A stretch of DNA of 64,000 bases, taken from Ch67 sp041395845. GTDB taxonomy: Bacteria; Pseudomonadota; Gammaproteobacteria; Pseudomonadales; Ketobacteraceae. The first letter of the stretch is position 1; each line of letters begins with the position of its first letter. Positions 1 to 8,769 of this stretch are shown here, piece by piece. Location of the stretch: NCBI GenBank assembly GCA_041395845.1, contig JAWKZS010000007.1, positions 62,001 through 126,000 of the forward strand. The letters are read 5' to 3'. The position numbers and the translations under genes were made by a program. Under the pieces are notes generated by a model. That model ran no database searches. It was not told where the DNA came from and saw nothing but the letters and a program-made list of their open reading frames with translations.

Positions 1-238
1 CATCGAGGCAGTTGCGGAAGCGGAGTATATCACCGTCGAGTTCAACAATGACGGTTCGGCGTTGGGTATCGACCCAATCCCGGTCGACGCCCTCGCCCGT
101 GTACTGGGTGCGCACGTCCATCCAGGTACCCACCAGCGCACTGGTGGGCAGCGGATCAGTGTCTTCGGTTTCAAGATCCTCGGTACACTGCGTCAGCCCG
201 AACATCGCAGCCATCCAAACGGCAAACTGGTTTTGCAT
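1..238 (-). CDS. Putative lipoprotein, paralog of the next gene (3' end outside window)
   Basis: Reading the minus strand from the ATG at 238 gives an open frame of 79 codons running off the left edge. It begins with a short hydrophobic stretch ending in a lipobox-like LTQC (Cys18), though the n-region lacks the usual positive charge, so the start is uncertain; AAGG lies about 10 nt upstream. Residues after the Cys (LVGTW, then DTQRRTVIVELDGD and an RNC) match the pattern LVGTW, KTRRQTIVIEL, TDC in the gene at 302-1177, so the two are tandem paralogs. Function is unknown; an outer-membrane or periplasmic location is inferred from the lipobox only. Confidence 0.6.
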   Translation of the reverse strand, partial: MQNQFAVWMAAMFGLTQCTEDLETEDTDPLPTSALVGTWMDVRTQYTGEGVDRDWVDTQRRTVIVELDGDILRFRNCLD

Positions 239-291
239 ATTGTGCCCAACCTTGTCAGTTATGGATTTCTTGTTATTAACAATTAGACCGA

Positions 292-317
292 CCCTGACGG
301 TTTACTCTCCGTCAGGG
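292..317 (-). terminator. Hairpin over the lipoprotein stop codon
   Basis: A perfect 9-bp stem (CCCTGACGG / CCGTCAGGG) with an 8-nt loop sits exactly at the 3' end of the lipoprotein gene; the TAA stop lies in the loop. There is no T-tract on the minus strand after the stem, so this is a weak intrinsic terminator at best and may instead be an mRNA-end stabiliser between the two paralogs. Confidence 0.35.
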
Positions 318-1177
318 CGCGCCAGCCATTCGGAATTGAGTTCGATCGTGCCTTCGATACCCAGTGTCGGGGCAACCGACGAGGTGCTATCCAACACCAG
401 ATCGAAATACATGACGGTAGAAGCGTCCTGCGCCAGAATCATTGAACCAACGGGATCGCTGAGGTTGCCGGAGGTATTCAGGACCAGTGAATTCAGCGAG
501 AAGCTACCGGTGACATTGTTGCCAATGGCAGGATAGTTGTACTGTCCAGCTTCGAAGTAATCATAAGTGGAAAAGTTCAGCAGTACGGTTCCGCTAACAC
601 CGTTTTCACTGCCACTTGCCTTTACCTGGATGCTGTTGCTGAGGTACTTGTCAACAACCGTCTCGACACAGACCTGGCTCCACTCCGACCGATCCACCAC
701 TGTCCCGCCCACATCCACCGAAGCATCGACGGTTGCCAGCACGTACCTGGTCGCATCACTGACCTTAACCAGTTCCACGTCCGTTTCCGAGTTGCTGCCG
801 GTAACCCGAGTGGTAAGGGTGGAAGCATCCTGCACCTGTAGGGACAATCCCGGCTGCGCTGCAAACGTAATACTATCGTTGGAAAGTGTGCCACTGAGGC
901 TGGTATTGGCAATGCAATCGGTCATGCGCAAGGAACCACCCACAAGTTCGATGACGATGGTCTGGCGGCGGGTCTTGACCCATTCCAGCTCACCTGTAGT
1001 CAACGGGTCGGCCCTATTAATGTTGGTCTGAACCCAGGTTCCCACCAGATCAGCCGCCGTCACCCCCGTGGAAAACTCGCCACCCCGATCAGAATCACTG
1101 GAGCCACCGCCACCACCGCCGCCACAACCTGCCAGCCCCAAACCGGCCACTACAACCCAAGCGCACTGCAACTTCAT
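302..1177 (-). CDS. Putative lipoprotein with poly-glycine linker, unknown function
   Basis: 291 aa. The N-terminus (MKLQ, a hydrophobic core, then LAGC) is a clear type II signal peptide with lipidated Cys18, followed directly by eight glycines and a Ser-rich linker. The rest is predicted soluble and rich in beta-forming Val/Thr residues, with LVGTW near the start of the mature domain and two well-spaced cysteines (TDC and VCVE) that could form a disulfide. No enzymatic motif is visible. It is a tandem paralog of the partial gene at 1-238. The upstream region to 1406 is AT-rich and probably carries its promoter. I do not recognise a named family; an outer-membrane-anchored lipoprotein is the safe call. 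Confidence 0.75.
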   Translation of the reverse strand: MKLQCAWVVVAGLGLAGCGGGGGGGSSDSDRGGEFSTGVTAADLVGTWVQTNINRADPLTTGELEWVKTRRQTIVIELVGGSLRMTDCIANTSLSGTLSNDSITFAAQPGLSLQVQDASTLTTRVTGSNSETDVELVKVSDATRYVLATVDASVDVGGTVVDRSEWSQVCVETVVDKYLSNSIQVKASGSENGVSGTVLLNFSTYDYFEAGQYNYPAIGNNVTGSFSLNSLVLNTSGNLSDPVGSMILAQDASTVMYFDLVLDSTSSVAPTLGIEGTIELNSEWLARPDGE

Positions 1178-1406
1178 ACAATTACCAGCCTATATAGTTG
1201 ATTTTATTGGATTTATTGGTATTAAACCTGGAATTCCACCCCCACACCGCTTCAGCATCGCAAGGCAGGCAGAACACGTGACAAAGACAAATTTCCAGTT
1301 GTTTATTATTTAAACGGAATCAGCGGCAAACTCTACCCTGCTTTGGTATCACTCTGTAGCCGGGCAACCCCTGATAAACTTACAAAACCGCAACATCCTG
1401 CAACAC

Positions 1407-2423
1407 TCAGCCCAATCCCTCCACCAGATCCAGCAGCCGGTGGGCGTAACCGGTTTCGTTGTCGTACCAGGCGACGATCTTCACCATGTCGCTGCTGATC
1501 AGGGTCTGGGTTTCGTCATAAATGGCCGATTCGGTGCGCTGCAGAAAATCCGCACTGACCAGTGGCTCATCGCAATAGCCAATGATGCCTTTCCAAACGC
1601 CCTCGCTGGCCGTGCGCATCAGATCATGAATGAAGTGGACGCGTTCCACCGGGCGTTCCAGCACCAGATTCAAATCCACGGCGGCCACGTTGATCGTCGG
1701 TACCCGCATGGAATAGCCGGCGATTTTGCCGTGCAGGCGCGGCAGGACTTTCTGCACCGCACCGATACTGCTGCTGGTAGTGGGAATCAGGTTCTGGGCG
1801 CCGGCGCGACCGCGTCGCACATCCCGGTGCACATGATCCAGCAGCACCTGATCGCTGGTGTAGGAGTGGATTTCGGTCATGAAGGCCTGCTTCACGCCAA
1901 AGGTCGAATCCAGCACCTGCAACAGCGGCGCAATGCAGTGGGTGGTGCAGGAGGCGGCGGATATTACCTTCTGATCTGCCTGCAGCGTATCGTGATTGAC
2001 GCCGTAAACGATGGTGGCGTCGACCTCGTCAAACGCCACCGCACCAATTACAACCCGTTTGGCACCGGCCTGCAGATGCTTGCTTGCCGCCACCCGGGAA
2101 CGGAATGTCCCCGTACACTCCAGCACCACGTCAATATCCAGCTCTCGCCACGGACACTGTGCCGGATCACCGACCTGCAGCAGCAGGATCTGGTCGCCGT
2201 TCAGCTGCAGACGATTATCGTCCAGCAAGGTGACCGGCGTATGAAAACGGCCGTGGGTGGTGTCATATTTGGTCAGATGCAGAATGGATTCTGCGGTGCC
2301 CAGATCGTTGATCGCCACCAGCTGGATATCACGGTTACAGCCGTGGGCACGGTGCTCATACAGCGCCCGTACCACGGTTCTTCCGATTCGGCCATAGCCG
2401 TTGATGGCGATACGCAGGGTCAT
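1407..2423 (-). CDS. epd: Erythrose-4-phosphate / type I glyceraldehyde-3-phosphate dehydrogenase
   Basis: 338 aa from the ATG at 2423, which is one base beyond the tkt stop and therefore probably translationally coupled; an upstream in-frame start at 2459 would add 12 unconserved residues. The NAD-binding motif INGYGRIGR is at residues 7-15 and Asp40 in INDL suits NAD. Cys159 in SCTTHC is the nucleophile and His186 in EIHSYTSDQ the general base; NETGYA near the end is typical of the GAPDH family. The residue after SCTT is His instead of the almost invariant Asn. The enzyme would oxidise erythrose-4-phosphate (pyridoxal phosphate synthesis) or glyceraldehyde-3-phosphate. The tkt-epd order, as in Pseudomonas, favours Epd, but no pgk follows and sequence alone does not settle the substrate. 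Confidence 0.85.
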   Translation of the reverse strand: MTLRIAINGYGRIGRTVVRALYEHRAHGCNRDIQLVAINDLGTAESILHLTKYDTTHGRFHTPVTLLDDNRLQLNGDQILLLQVGDPAQCPWRELDIDVVLECTGTFRSRVAASKHLQAGAKRVVIGAVAFDEVDATIVYGVNHDTLQADQKVISAASCTTHCIAPLLQVLDSTFGVKQAFMTEIHSYTSDQVLLDHVHRDVRRGRAGAQNLIPTTSSSIGAVQKVLPRLHGKIAGYSMRVPTINVAAVDLNLVLERPVERVHFIHDLMRTASEGVWKGIIGYCDEPLVSADFLQRTESAIYDETQTLISSDMVKIVAWYDNETGYAHRLLDLVEGLG

Positions 2424-2424
2424 A

Positions 2425-4422
2425 TCAGCGCAGTACCGACTCCACCGTGGCAACCACATTGTCCACGGTGAAACCGAACTGCTTGAACAGCTGGTCGGCC
2501 GGTGCGGATTCGCCGAAGCTGGTCATGCCGACCACGGCACCGTCGAGACCGACGAACTTGTTCCAGTAATCGGCAATGCCGGCTTCCACGGCGACGCGGG
2601 CGCGCACGGCGGAGGGCAGCACGGATTCACGATAGGCCGCATCCTGCTGCAGGAACACATCGACGCTGGGCATGGACACCACGGCAACGTTCTTGCCTTT
2701 CGCGGCAAGGGCGTCAGCTGCTTTCACGGCCAGTTCCACTTCGGAACCGGTGGCGATGATGATCGCGTCCGCAGTGCCGCTGACCGCCTTGAGTACGTAG
2801 CCGCCCTTGGCCACATTGGCCAGCTGTTCGGCGCTGCGCGGCATCGGGGTCAGGTTCTGGCGCGAGAACACCAGTGCGCTGGGGCCGTCACGACGTTCGA
2901 TGGCGGCTTTCCAGGCCACGGCAGATTCCGCCGCATCGCAGGGACGCCACAGGGACATGTTCGGAGTCAGGCGCAGGTTGGCCAGCTGCTCCACCGGCTG
3001 GTGGGTAGGGCCGTCTTCGCCCAGACCGATGGAGTCGTGGGTGTACACCTGAATGTTCTGCTGCTTCATCAGGGCGGCCATGCGCATGGCGTTACGGGCG
3101 TATTCCATGAAGATCAGGAAGGTCGCGCCGTAGGTGATGAAACCGCCGTGCAGCGCGATGCCGTTCATGGCGGCGGTCATGCCGAATTCACGCACACCCC
3201 AGAACAGGTAGTTGCCGTCGGCGTCTTTTTCCGAGATGCCTTTGCAGCCTTTCCACAGGGTCAGGTTGGAACCGGCCAGGTCGGCGGAACCACCCAGCAG
3301 TTCCGGCAGCAGGGGGCCGTAGGCATTGAGGGCGTTCTGGGACGCCTTGCGCGAAGCGATCTTCTCGCCGGCTTCCTGCACCTGCTGGACATAGGCCGCG
3401 GATTTTTCTGCCCAGTCGGCCGGCAGTTCGCCGTTCATGCGACGCTCGAATTCCGCCGCCAGTGCGGGGAATTCCTTGCGGTAGTTTTCAAACTGGCGCT
3501 GCCAGTCGCTTTCGGCTTTGGTGCCCTTTGCTTTCGCGTTCCACTCGGCATAGATGTCGGCGGGGATTTCGAAGGGGGCGTGGCTCCAGCCCAGCTGCTG
3601 ACGGGTCAGGGCGATTTCGTCGTCACCCAGGGGGGCGCCGTGGCACTCTTCCTTGCCCTGCTTGTTGGGGGAGCCGAAGCCGATGATGGTCTTGCAGCAG
3701 ATCAGGGTCGGGCGATCGCTATTGGCGCGGGCCATTTCGATGGCGGCGCGGATTTCGTCCGGGTTGTGGCCGTTGACGTTGGGCACCACGTGCCAGCCGT
3801 AGCTTTCGAAACGCTGGGGGGTGTTGTCGGTGAACCAGCCGTGGACTTCGCCGTCGATGGAGATGCCGTTGTCATCGTAGAACACGATCAGCTTGCCCAG
3901 CCCCAGAGTACCGGCCAGGGAGCAGACTTCGTGGGAAATACCTTCCATCATGCAGCCATCGCCCATGAAGACATAGGTATAGTGATCGACGATGTTGTGG
4001 CCGCCTTTATTGAAGTGGGCTGACAGGGCCTTTTCCGCAATCGCCATGCCCACCGCATTGGCGATGCCCTGTCCCAGCGGGCCGGTGGTGGTTTCCACGC
4101 CCGGGGTGTAGCCGTATTCCGGATGGCCTGGGGTCTTGGAGTGCAGCTGGCGGAAATTCTTCAGATCGTCGATGGAAACGTCATAGCCGGTCAGGTGCAG
4201 CAGTGAATAGATCAGCATGGAGCCGTGGCCGTTGGACAGGACAAAGCGGTCACGGTCGGCCCACTTGGGGTTGGCCGGGTTGTGCTTCAGATAATCCCCC
4301 CAGAGCACCTGGGCAATGTCCGCCATCCCCATCGGGGCGCCCGGGTGACCGGACTTGGCTTTCTGAACGGCGTCCATGGACAGGGCGCGAATGGCATTGG
4401 CAAGTTCACTGCGGGTGGGCAT
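2425..4422 (-). CDS. tkt: Transketolase
   Basis: 665 aa, the usual length for bacterial transketolase. It moves two-carbon ketol units between sugar phosphates in the non-oxidative pentose phosphate pathway, using thiamine diphosphate. Visible signatures: HSKTPGHPEYGYTPGVETTT, the ThDP/Mg motif beginning GDGCMMEG and ending in DDNGISIDG, and GLGEDGPTHQPVEQLA in the pyrimidine domain. The start has a good ribosome site (AGGAG about 7 nt upstream). The stop TGA is followed after one base by the ATG of the dehydrogenase gene, so the two form an operon linking sugar-phosphate interconversion to erythrose-4-phosphate use. Confidence 0.97.
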   Translation of the reverse strand: MPTRSELANAIRALSMDAVQKAKSGHPGAPMGMADIAQVLWGDYLKHNPANPKWADRDRFVLSNGHGSMLIYSLLHLTGYDVSIDDLKNFRQLHSKTPGHPEYGYTPGVETTTGPLGQGIANAVGMAIAEKALSAHFNKGGHNIVDHYTYVFMGDGCMMEGISHEVCSLAGTLGLGKLIVFYDDNGISIDGEVHGWFTDNTPQRFESYGWHVVPNVNGHNPDEIRAAIEMARANSDRPTLICCKTIIGFGSPNKQGKEECHGAPLGDDEIALTRQQLGWSHAPFEIPADIYAEWNAKAKGTKAESDWQRQFENYRKEFPALAAEFERRMNGELPADWAEKSAAYVQQVQEAGEKIASRKASQNALNAYGPLLPELLGGSADLAGSNLTLWKGCKGISEKDADGNYLFWGVREFGMTAAMNGIALHGGFITYGATFLIFMEYARNAMRMAALMKQQNIQVYTHDSIGLGEDGPTHQPVEQLANLRLTPNMSLWRPCDAAESAVAWKAAIERRDGPSALVFSRQNLTPMPRSAEQLANVAKGGYVLKAVSGTADAIIIATGSEVELAVKAADALAAKGKNVAVVSMPSVDVFLQQDAAYRESVLPSAVRARVAVEAGIADYWNKFVGLDGAVVGMTSFGESAPADQLFKQFGFTVDNVVATVESVLR

Positions 4423-4527
4423 CGGGATGCTCCTAACTGAATTAGCTTGAGGGACGCGAATTTTGGGGCGCTATTGTCGCCGATGTGGTCAAGGCGGGCA
4501 AATGCGTCTTTTCACTGGGGGTGATTA

Positions 4528-6333
4528 CTACAGTGCGTAGTCGTGCTCGCGAATGACCTGCAGGAACGCCGCACCAAACTTGTCGAGCTTGCTGTCTCCC
4601 ACACCACTGATCCGCAACAGCGCGGCCTCGGTGGTTGGGCGCTCGATGACCATTTCGCGCAGGGTTGCGTCGTGGAATACCACGTAGGGTGGGACGCCGA
4701 AGGTTTCTGCCAGCTGCTTGCGGCAGGCGCGCAATGCGTGCCACAGGGGCATGTCCGCCGCATCGATATCGTTGTGGGGTGTTCGGGTGGCGCGGGCAGC
4801 AGACGGCGCAACATCCTTGCGCAGCTGCACGGACTCTTCCCCTCGCAACAGCCCCCGACAACGCTCACTCAGTCGCAGCGTACCAAAACCATCGCCATCC
4901 ACTTCCAGATAACCCCGCGCCACCAGCTGGCGCACCACCGACTTCCACTCCGTCACGCTCAGTTCCTTGCCGATGCCATGGGTGGACAGCTGATGATGAT
5001 TGAGCTGGAGAATCTTTTCACTGCCACTGCCCCGCAACACGTCGATGACATGATTGGCACCGAAACGCTGGCCGGTGCGATATATGCAGGACAATAGCTT
5101 GCGGGCGGCGTCACTGCCGTCCCAGGTTTTGGGTGGATTCAGGCAGGTATCGCAATTGCCACAGGGCTGTGGCGATTCTTCCCCGAAATAGCGCAGCAGG
5201 GTCTGGCGCCGGCAGCTGGTGATTTCGCACAGACCCAGCATGGCATCCAGCCGTTGCCGCTCGTGGCGCTTGTGCTGCTCGCTGCCTTCGGATTGCGCCA
5301 GCATCTGGCCCAGTTTCACCACATCTTCCAGCCCGTACAGCAGCAGCGCTGTCGCCGGCTCACCGTCACGACCCGCGCGGCCGGTCTCCTGATAGTAGGC
5401 CTCGATACTCTTGGGCAGATCCAGGTGGGCAACAAAACGCACGTCGGGCTTGTCGATACCCATACCAAAAGCAATGGTGGCCACCATGATGATGTTGTCG
5501 TCCCGCAGAAAGCGGCGCTGGTGGGTGGCGCGCAATTCCGCGCTCAGGCCCGCATGGTACGGCAGCGCATTGAAGCCCTTGTCGCACAGCCATTCCGCCG
5601 TGCGCTCCACCTTGCTGCGGGACAGGCAGTACACCACCCCCGCATTGCCCTGCTGTTCGGTCTGCAGAAAATGCAGCAGCTGATCCAGCGGTTTGTCCTT
5701 CTGCTGCACCCGGTACTGGATGTTCGGGCGGTCGAAGCCGCTGATGAAGTGGCGCGCCCGGGTCAGGTTCAGCCGTTCGGCGATCTCCTGGCGAGTCCGG
5801 GCGTCCGCCGTGGCGGTAAGGGCAATCCGCGGCACACTGGGGAACTGTTCGTGGAGCAGATTCAGCTGCAGATAATCGGCACGGAAATCATGGCCCCACT
5901 GGGACACACAATGGGCTTCGTCGATGGCGAACAGGGCCAGGCGGGAACGTTTCAGCAACTGCTGGCAGCGGGGCTGGGTCAGCCGCTCCGGTGCCACGTA
6001 CAGCAGATCGAGTTCGCCGTTGAGCAGCGCCCGTTCGGTGGCACTGGCCTGCTCCGCCGACAGGGACGAATTCAGAAAGCCCGCCCGCACCCCGGCGGCC
6101 TGCAATGCATCCACCTGATCCTGCATCAGGGCAATCAGCGGTGAAATGACAATGCCACAGCCTTCCCGTGCCAGGGCCGGAATCTGGTAACACAGGGACT
6201 TGCCGCCGCCGGTAGGCATGATCACCAGGGCGTCCTGGCCGGCCACCAGGGTATCCACAATGGCCTGCTGCTGGCCGCGGAAAGCGGTGTAGCCAAAAAC
6301 GTGCTGAAGGATGTCGTGGGGGGATGCCGTCAT
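4528..6333 (-). CDS. recQ: ATP-dependent DNA helicase RecQ
   Basis: 601 aa from the ATG at 6333 (MTASPHDILQHVFGY), close to E. coli RecQ (609 aa); the longer open frame to 6447 adds only unconserved residues. It is a 3'-5' helicase in recombination and replication-fork repair. Seen in order: the Q-motif region FRGQQQAIV, Walker A MPTGGGKSLCYQIPAL, DEAH box FAIDEAHCVSQWGHDFR, motif VI QETGRAGRDG, a zinc site (CEITSCRR and CGNCDTC), a winged-helix region, and a C-terminal HRDC domain (MPLWHALRACR to ISGVGDSKLDKFG). It is transcribed divergently from the ArsR-type regulator across a 168-bp spacer. Confidence 0.96.
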   Translation of the reverse strand: MTASPHDILQHVFGYTAFRGQQQAIVDTLVAGQDALVIMPTGGGKSLCYQIPALAREGCGIVISPLIALMQDQVDALQAAGVRAGFLNSSLSAEQASATERALLNGELDLLYVAPERLTQPRCQQLLKRSRLALFAIDEAHCVSQWGHDFRADYLQLNLLHEQFPSVPRIALTATADARTRQEIAERLNLTRARHFISGFDRPNIQYRVQQKDKPLDQLLHFLQTEQQGNAGVVYCLSRSKVERTAEWLCDKGFNALPYHAGLSAELRATHQRRFLRDDNIIMVATIAFGMGIDKPDVRFVAHLDLPKSIEAYYQETGRAGRDGEPATALLLYGLEDVVKLGQMLAQSEGSEQHKRHERQRLDAMLGLCEITSCRRQTLLRYFGEESPQPCGNCDTCLNPPKTWDGSDAARKLLSCIYRTGQRFGANHVIDVLRGSGSEKILQLNHHQLSTHGIGKELSVTEWKSVVRQLVARGYLEVDGDGFGTLRLSERCRGLLRGEESVQLRKDVAPSAARATRTPHNDIDAADMPLWHALRACRKQLAETFGVPPYVVFHDATLREMVIERPTTEAALLRISGVGDSKLDKFGAAFLQVIREHDYAL

Positions 6334-6449
6334 GGGGCGCAAGTATAACGATTTCAGGCGCCGAATGCGTGGCCGGAACCCGCTGATTTTACGTGCGTTA
6401 TAGCTGCTTATAGCGAATACCACCGGCAGCGGGCCGGCTAATGCCAAAT

Positions 6450-6473
6450 CTATATCAAAAATTTTTGATATAG
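6450..6473. promoter_or_regulatory. Perfect 24-bp palindrome, probable SahR-type operator
   Basis: Each half is CTATATCAAAAA, and the second half is its exact reverse complement. It lies 29 bp upstream of the regulator's ATG and its right half contains the -35 hexamer of the regulator promoter. A symmetric operator over -35 is what an autorepressing winged-helix ArsR dimer would use. ATC-AA...TT-GAT-type palindromes are known for SAH/SAM-responsive ArsR regulators; exact identity with a published motif was not checked. Confidence 0.75.
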
Positions 6474-6493
6474 GGTGACGATCTGATTATACT
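6465..6493 (+). promoter_or_regulatory. Sigma-70 promoter of the regulator-metK unit
   Basis: TTGATA (6465-6470), a 17-bp spacer, and TATACT (6488-6493). The -35 box is buried in the palindrome at 6450-6473. The expected transcription start is about 6500, only one or two bases before the ATG at 6502, and there is no Shine-Dalgarno sequence, so the mRNA is probably leaderless. Confidence 0.65.
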
Positions 6494-6501
6494 GCGCCCC
6501 C

Positions 6502-7470
6502 ATGAACGCTCCCGAGGAATCCCTCCACACCCTGGCCCAGCTACTCAAGGGCACTGGCGACCCGCTCCGGCTCGAAGTCCTGCGGGTGCTAAAGGCTGAT
6601 TCCTTCGGGGTGCTGGAACTGTGCGAGATCTTCGGCATCAAGCAGCCGGCCATGAGTCATCATCTGAAAGTGCTGGCCAATGCCGGCGCCGTGACCACCC
6701 GGCGGGAAGGCAACTCGATCTTCTATCGCCGCGCCCTGGCGGACCAGAACGAACCGGCGGGGCAGTTGCTGGCCGCACTGTTTGCCGTGGTGGATCAGGT
6801 GGCCCTGCAGGACACGACGATCCGTAACATTGCCCGGATAAAAGATGAACGGGAAGAACTGGCGCGGGAATTCTTCGACCGCCACGCCGATGATTTTCGC
6901 GAACAGCAGGAACTGATCGCACCGTTTGAACAGTATGAAGACGCCGTCACCGATCTGCTGCTGCAGACCGAACCGGCAGCGGAGCAGACCGCTCTGGAAA
7001 TCGGCCCCGGCGAAGGCGCCTATCTGCCCACCCTGGCAGGCCTGTTCAAATCGGTCACTGCCATCGACATATCGGTGGAGATGCTGGAAAAGGCCGAAGC
7101 GCTGATCCGGCAGAAAAAATTGAAAAACGTGTCGCTACTGAAAGCAGACACGGAAGACGCGGTGAAACAGCAGATCCGCGTACAGCGGGTGGTGTGCAAC
7201 ATGGTGCTGCACCATGTCCCCTCCCCCGCCGATGTTTTTTACGATTGCGCACAGCTGCTGGAACCCGGCGGCGCCCTGATTGTCACGGATCTATGCCGGC
7301 ACGATCAGGACTGGACCAAAAAGATGTGCGGTGATCTGTGGCAGGGTTTCGACCCTGAAGAGTTGACCAGCTGGGCCACCGAGGCCGGGCTGGAAAGCAA
7401 AGAGAGTCTGTATCTAGGCCTGAGAAACGGTTTTCAGATTCAGATACGGCGTTTTGACAAACCTGAATAA
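6502..7470 (+). CDS. ArsR-family regulator fused to a SAM-dependent methyltransferase-like domain (SahR-like)
   Basis: 322 aa. Residues 1-100 are an ArsR-type winged helix (LLKGTGDPLRLEVLRVL, recognition helix MSHHLKVLANAGAV, wing REGNSIFYRR). After a linker, about residues 150-320 form a class I Rossmann methyltransferase fold with motif I EIGPGEGAYL and an acidic residue in AIDIS. Family knowledge: this fusion typifies regulators such as SahR that sense SAH/SAM and control metK, ahcY and metF, all present downstream. No typical ArsR metal-binding cysteines are obvious, which fits a metabolite ligand. Only 18 bp separate it from metK, implying co-transcription. The operator-like palindrome over its promoter implies autoregulation. 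Whether the methyltransferase domain is catalytic cannot be told from sequence. Confidence 0.85.
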   Translation: MNAPEESLHTLAQLLKGTGDPLRLEVLRVLKADSFGVLELCEIFGIKQPAMSHHLKVLANAGAVTTRREGNSIFYRRALADQNEPAGQLLAALFAVVDQVALQDTTIRNIARIKDEREELAREFFDRHADDFREQQELIAPFEQYEDAVTDLLLQTEPAAEQTALEIGPGEGAYLPTLAGLFKSVTAIDISVEMLEKAEALIRQKKLKNVSLLKADTEDAVKQQIRVQRVVCNMVLHHVPSPADVFYDCAQLLEPGGALIVTDLCRHDQDWTKKMCGDLWQGFDPEELTSWATEAGLESKESLYLGLRNGFQIQIRRFDKPE

Positions 7471-7488
7471 CGATAGGGATCGAGTTCA

Positions 7489-8649
7489 ATGAGCGAATAC
7501 TCCATCTTTACCTCTGAATCCGTTTCTGAAGGCCATCCGGACAAAATGGCGGATCAGATTTCCGACGCCGTGCTGGACGCGATCATCAAGGATGATCCCC
7601 ATGCCCGTGTTGCGGTAGAAACCCTGGTGAAAACCGGCATGGCCGTCATCGCCGGCGAAGTCACCACCTCCACCTACGTGGACCTCGAAGATGTGGTGCG
7701 CAAAGTTATTCTCGACATCGGCTATGGTAGTTCCGACGTCGGCTTCGATGGCGCTTCCTGCGCCGTGCTCAACGCGATCGGCAAGCAGTCGCCGGATATC
7801 GCCATGGGCGTCGATGAAAAAGAAAACAAGGAAATGGGTGCGGGTGACCAGGGCCTGATGTTCGGCTACGCCACCAACGAAACCGACGTGCTGATGCCGG
7901 CGGCGATTCACTATTCCCACCGTCTGGTGCAGCGTCAGGCCTACCTGCGCAAGAACGGCATCCTGCCATGGCTGCGTCCCGACGCGAAAAGCCAGGTGAC
8001 CCTGCGTTATGAAAACGGCAAGCCTGTTGCCGTCGATGCGGTGGTACTGTCCACCCAGCACGACGAAGGCATCAAGCACGCGGATCTGGCCGAAGCAGTG
8101 CGCGAAGAAATCATCAAGCACGTGATTCCGGCCGAGTGGCTGCACAGCAAGACCAAGTTCCACATCAACCCCACCGGCCAGTTCATCATCGGCGGCCCGG
8201 TAGGTGACTGTGGTCTGACCGGCCGCAAGATCATCGTGGATACCTACGGTGGCGCTGCCCGTCACGGTGGTGGTGCGTTCTCCGGCAAGGACCCGTCCAA
8301 GGTGGACCGTTCCGCTGCCTACGCCGGTCGTTACGTGGCGAAGAACATCGTCGCTGCCGGCCTGGCCGACAAGTGCGAAATCCAGGTGTCCTACGCCATC
8401 GGCGTGGCGGAACCGACCTCGATTTCCATCAACACGTTTGGCACCGCCAAGATCGACGAAAGCCAGATCGCCCAGCTGGTGCGTGATCATTTCGACCTGC
8501 GCCCCCGTGGCATCATCGAAATGCTGGATCTGCGTCGTCCGATTTACCGCGCCACTGCGGCGTACGGTCACTTCGGTCGCGAAGAGCCCAACTTCACCTG
8601 GGAAAAAACCGATCGCGCCGCTGCCCTGCGCGCGGCTGCCGGCCTGTAA
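7489..8649 (+). CDS. metK: S-adenosylmethionine synthetase
   Basis: 386 aa, full length. Makes S-adenosylmethionine from methionine and ATP in the cytoplasm. Signatures: N-terminal SVSEGHPDKMADQISDAVLD (methionine and ATP binding), GAGDQGLMFGYATNE, and the phosphate loop GGGAFSGKDPSKVDRSAAY. It lies 18 bp after the SahR-like regulator gene, with AGGGA upstream of its ATG, and is followed by a strong intrinsic terminator, so regulator and metK form a bicistronic unit. Confidence 0.98.
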   Translation: MSEYSIFTSESVSEGHPDKMADQISDAVLDAIIKDDPHARVAVETLVKTGMAVIAGEVTTSTYVDLEDVVRKVILDIGYGSSDVGFDGASCAVLNAIGKQSPDIAMGVDEKENKEMGAGDQGLMFGYATNETDVLMPAAIHYSHRLVQRQAYLRKNGILPWLRPDAKSQVTLRYENGKPVAVDAVVLSTQHDEGIKHADLAEAVREEIIKHVIPAEWLHSKTKFHINPTGQFIIGGPVGDCGLTGRKIIVDTYGGAARHGGGAFSGKDPSKVDRSAAYAGRYVAKNIVAAGLADKCEIQVSYAIGVAEPTSISINTFGTAKIDESQIAQLVRDHFDLRPRGIIEMLDLRRPIYRATAAYGHFGREEPNFTWEKTDRAAALRAAAGL

Positions 8650-8660
8650 GCAAATCCCGA

Positions 8661-8683
8661 GGGCGTCTGCGGACGCCCTTTTT
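8661..8683 (+). terminator. Rho-independent terminator after metK
   Basis: GGGCGTC-TGCG-GACGCCC followed by TTTTT: a 7-bp GC stem, a four-base loop and a T5 tract, 11 bp after the metK stop. It separates the regulator-metK transcript from ahcY, which must have its own promoter or depend on readthrough. Confidence 0.9.
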
Positions 8684-8769
8684 GCACTGCTTTATTCATG
8701 ACAGAGCACAGATCTGTCACCTGCGATACCGGAATACGGATCGCCAGACAACACAGAGAGGCTGAACCC

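Noticed and set aside
2401..4023. 540-codon plus-strand frame opposite tkt
   Set aside because: A Gly/His/Val-rich mirror of a high-GC gene; no start context or motif, and tkt is unambiguous.
8650..8769. SAH riboswitch upstream of ahcY
   Set aside because: The conserved GAGGAGCGCUGC-type core and matching pseudoknot strand are absent; only the metK terminator and a short ACAGATCTGT palindrome are present.
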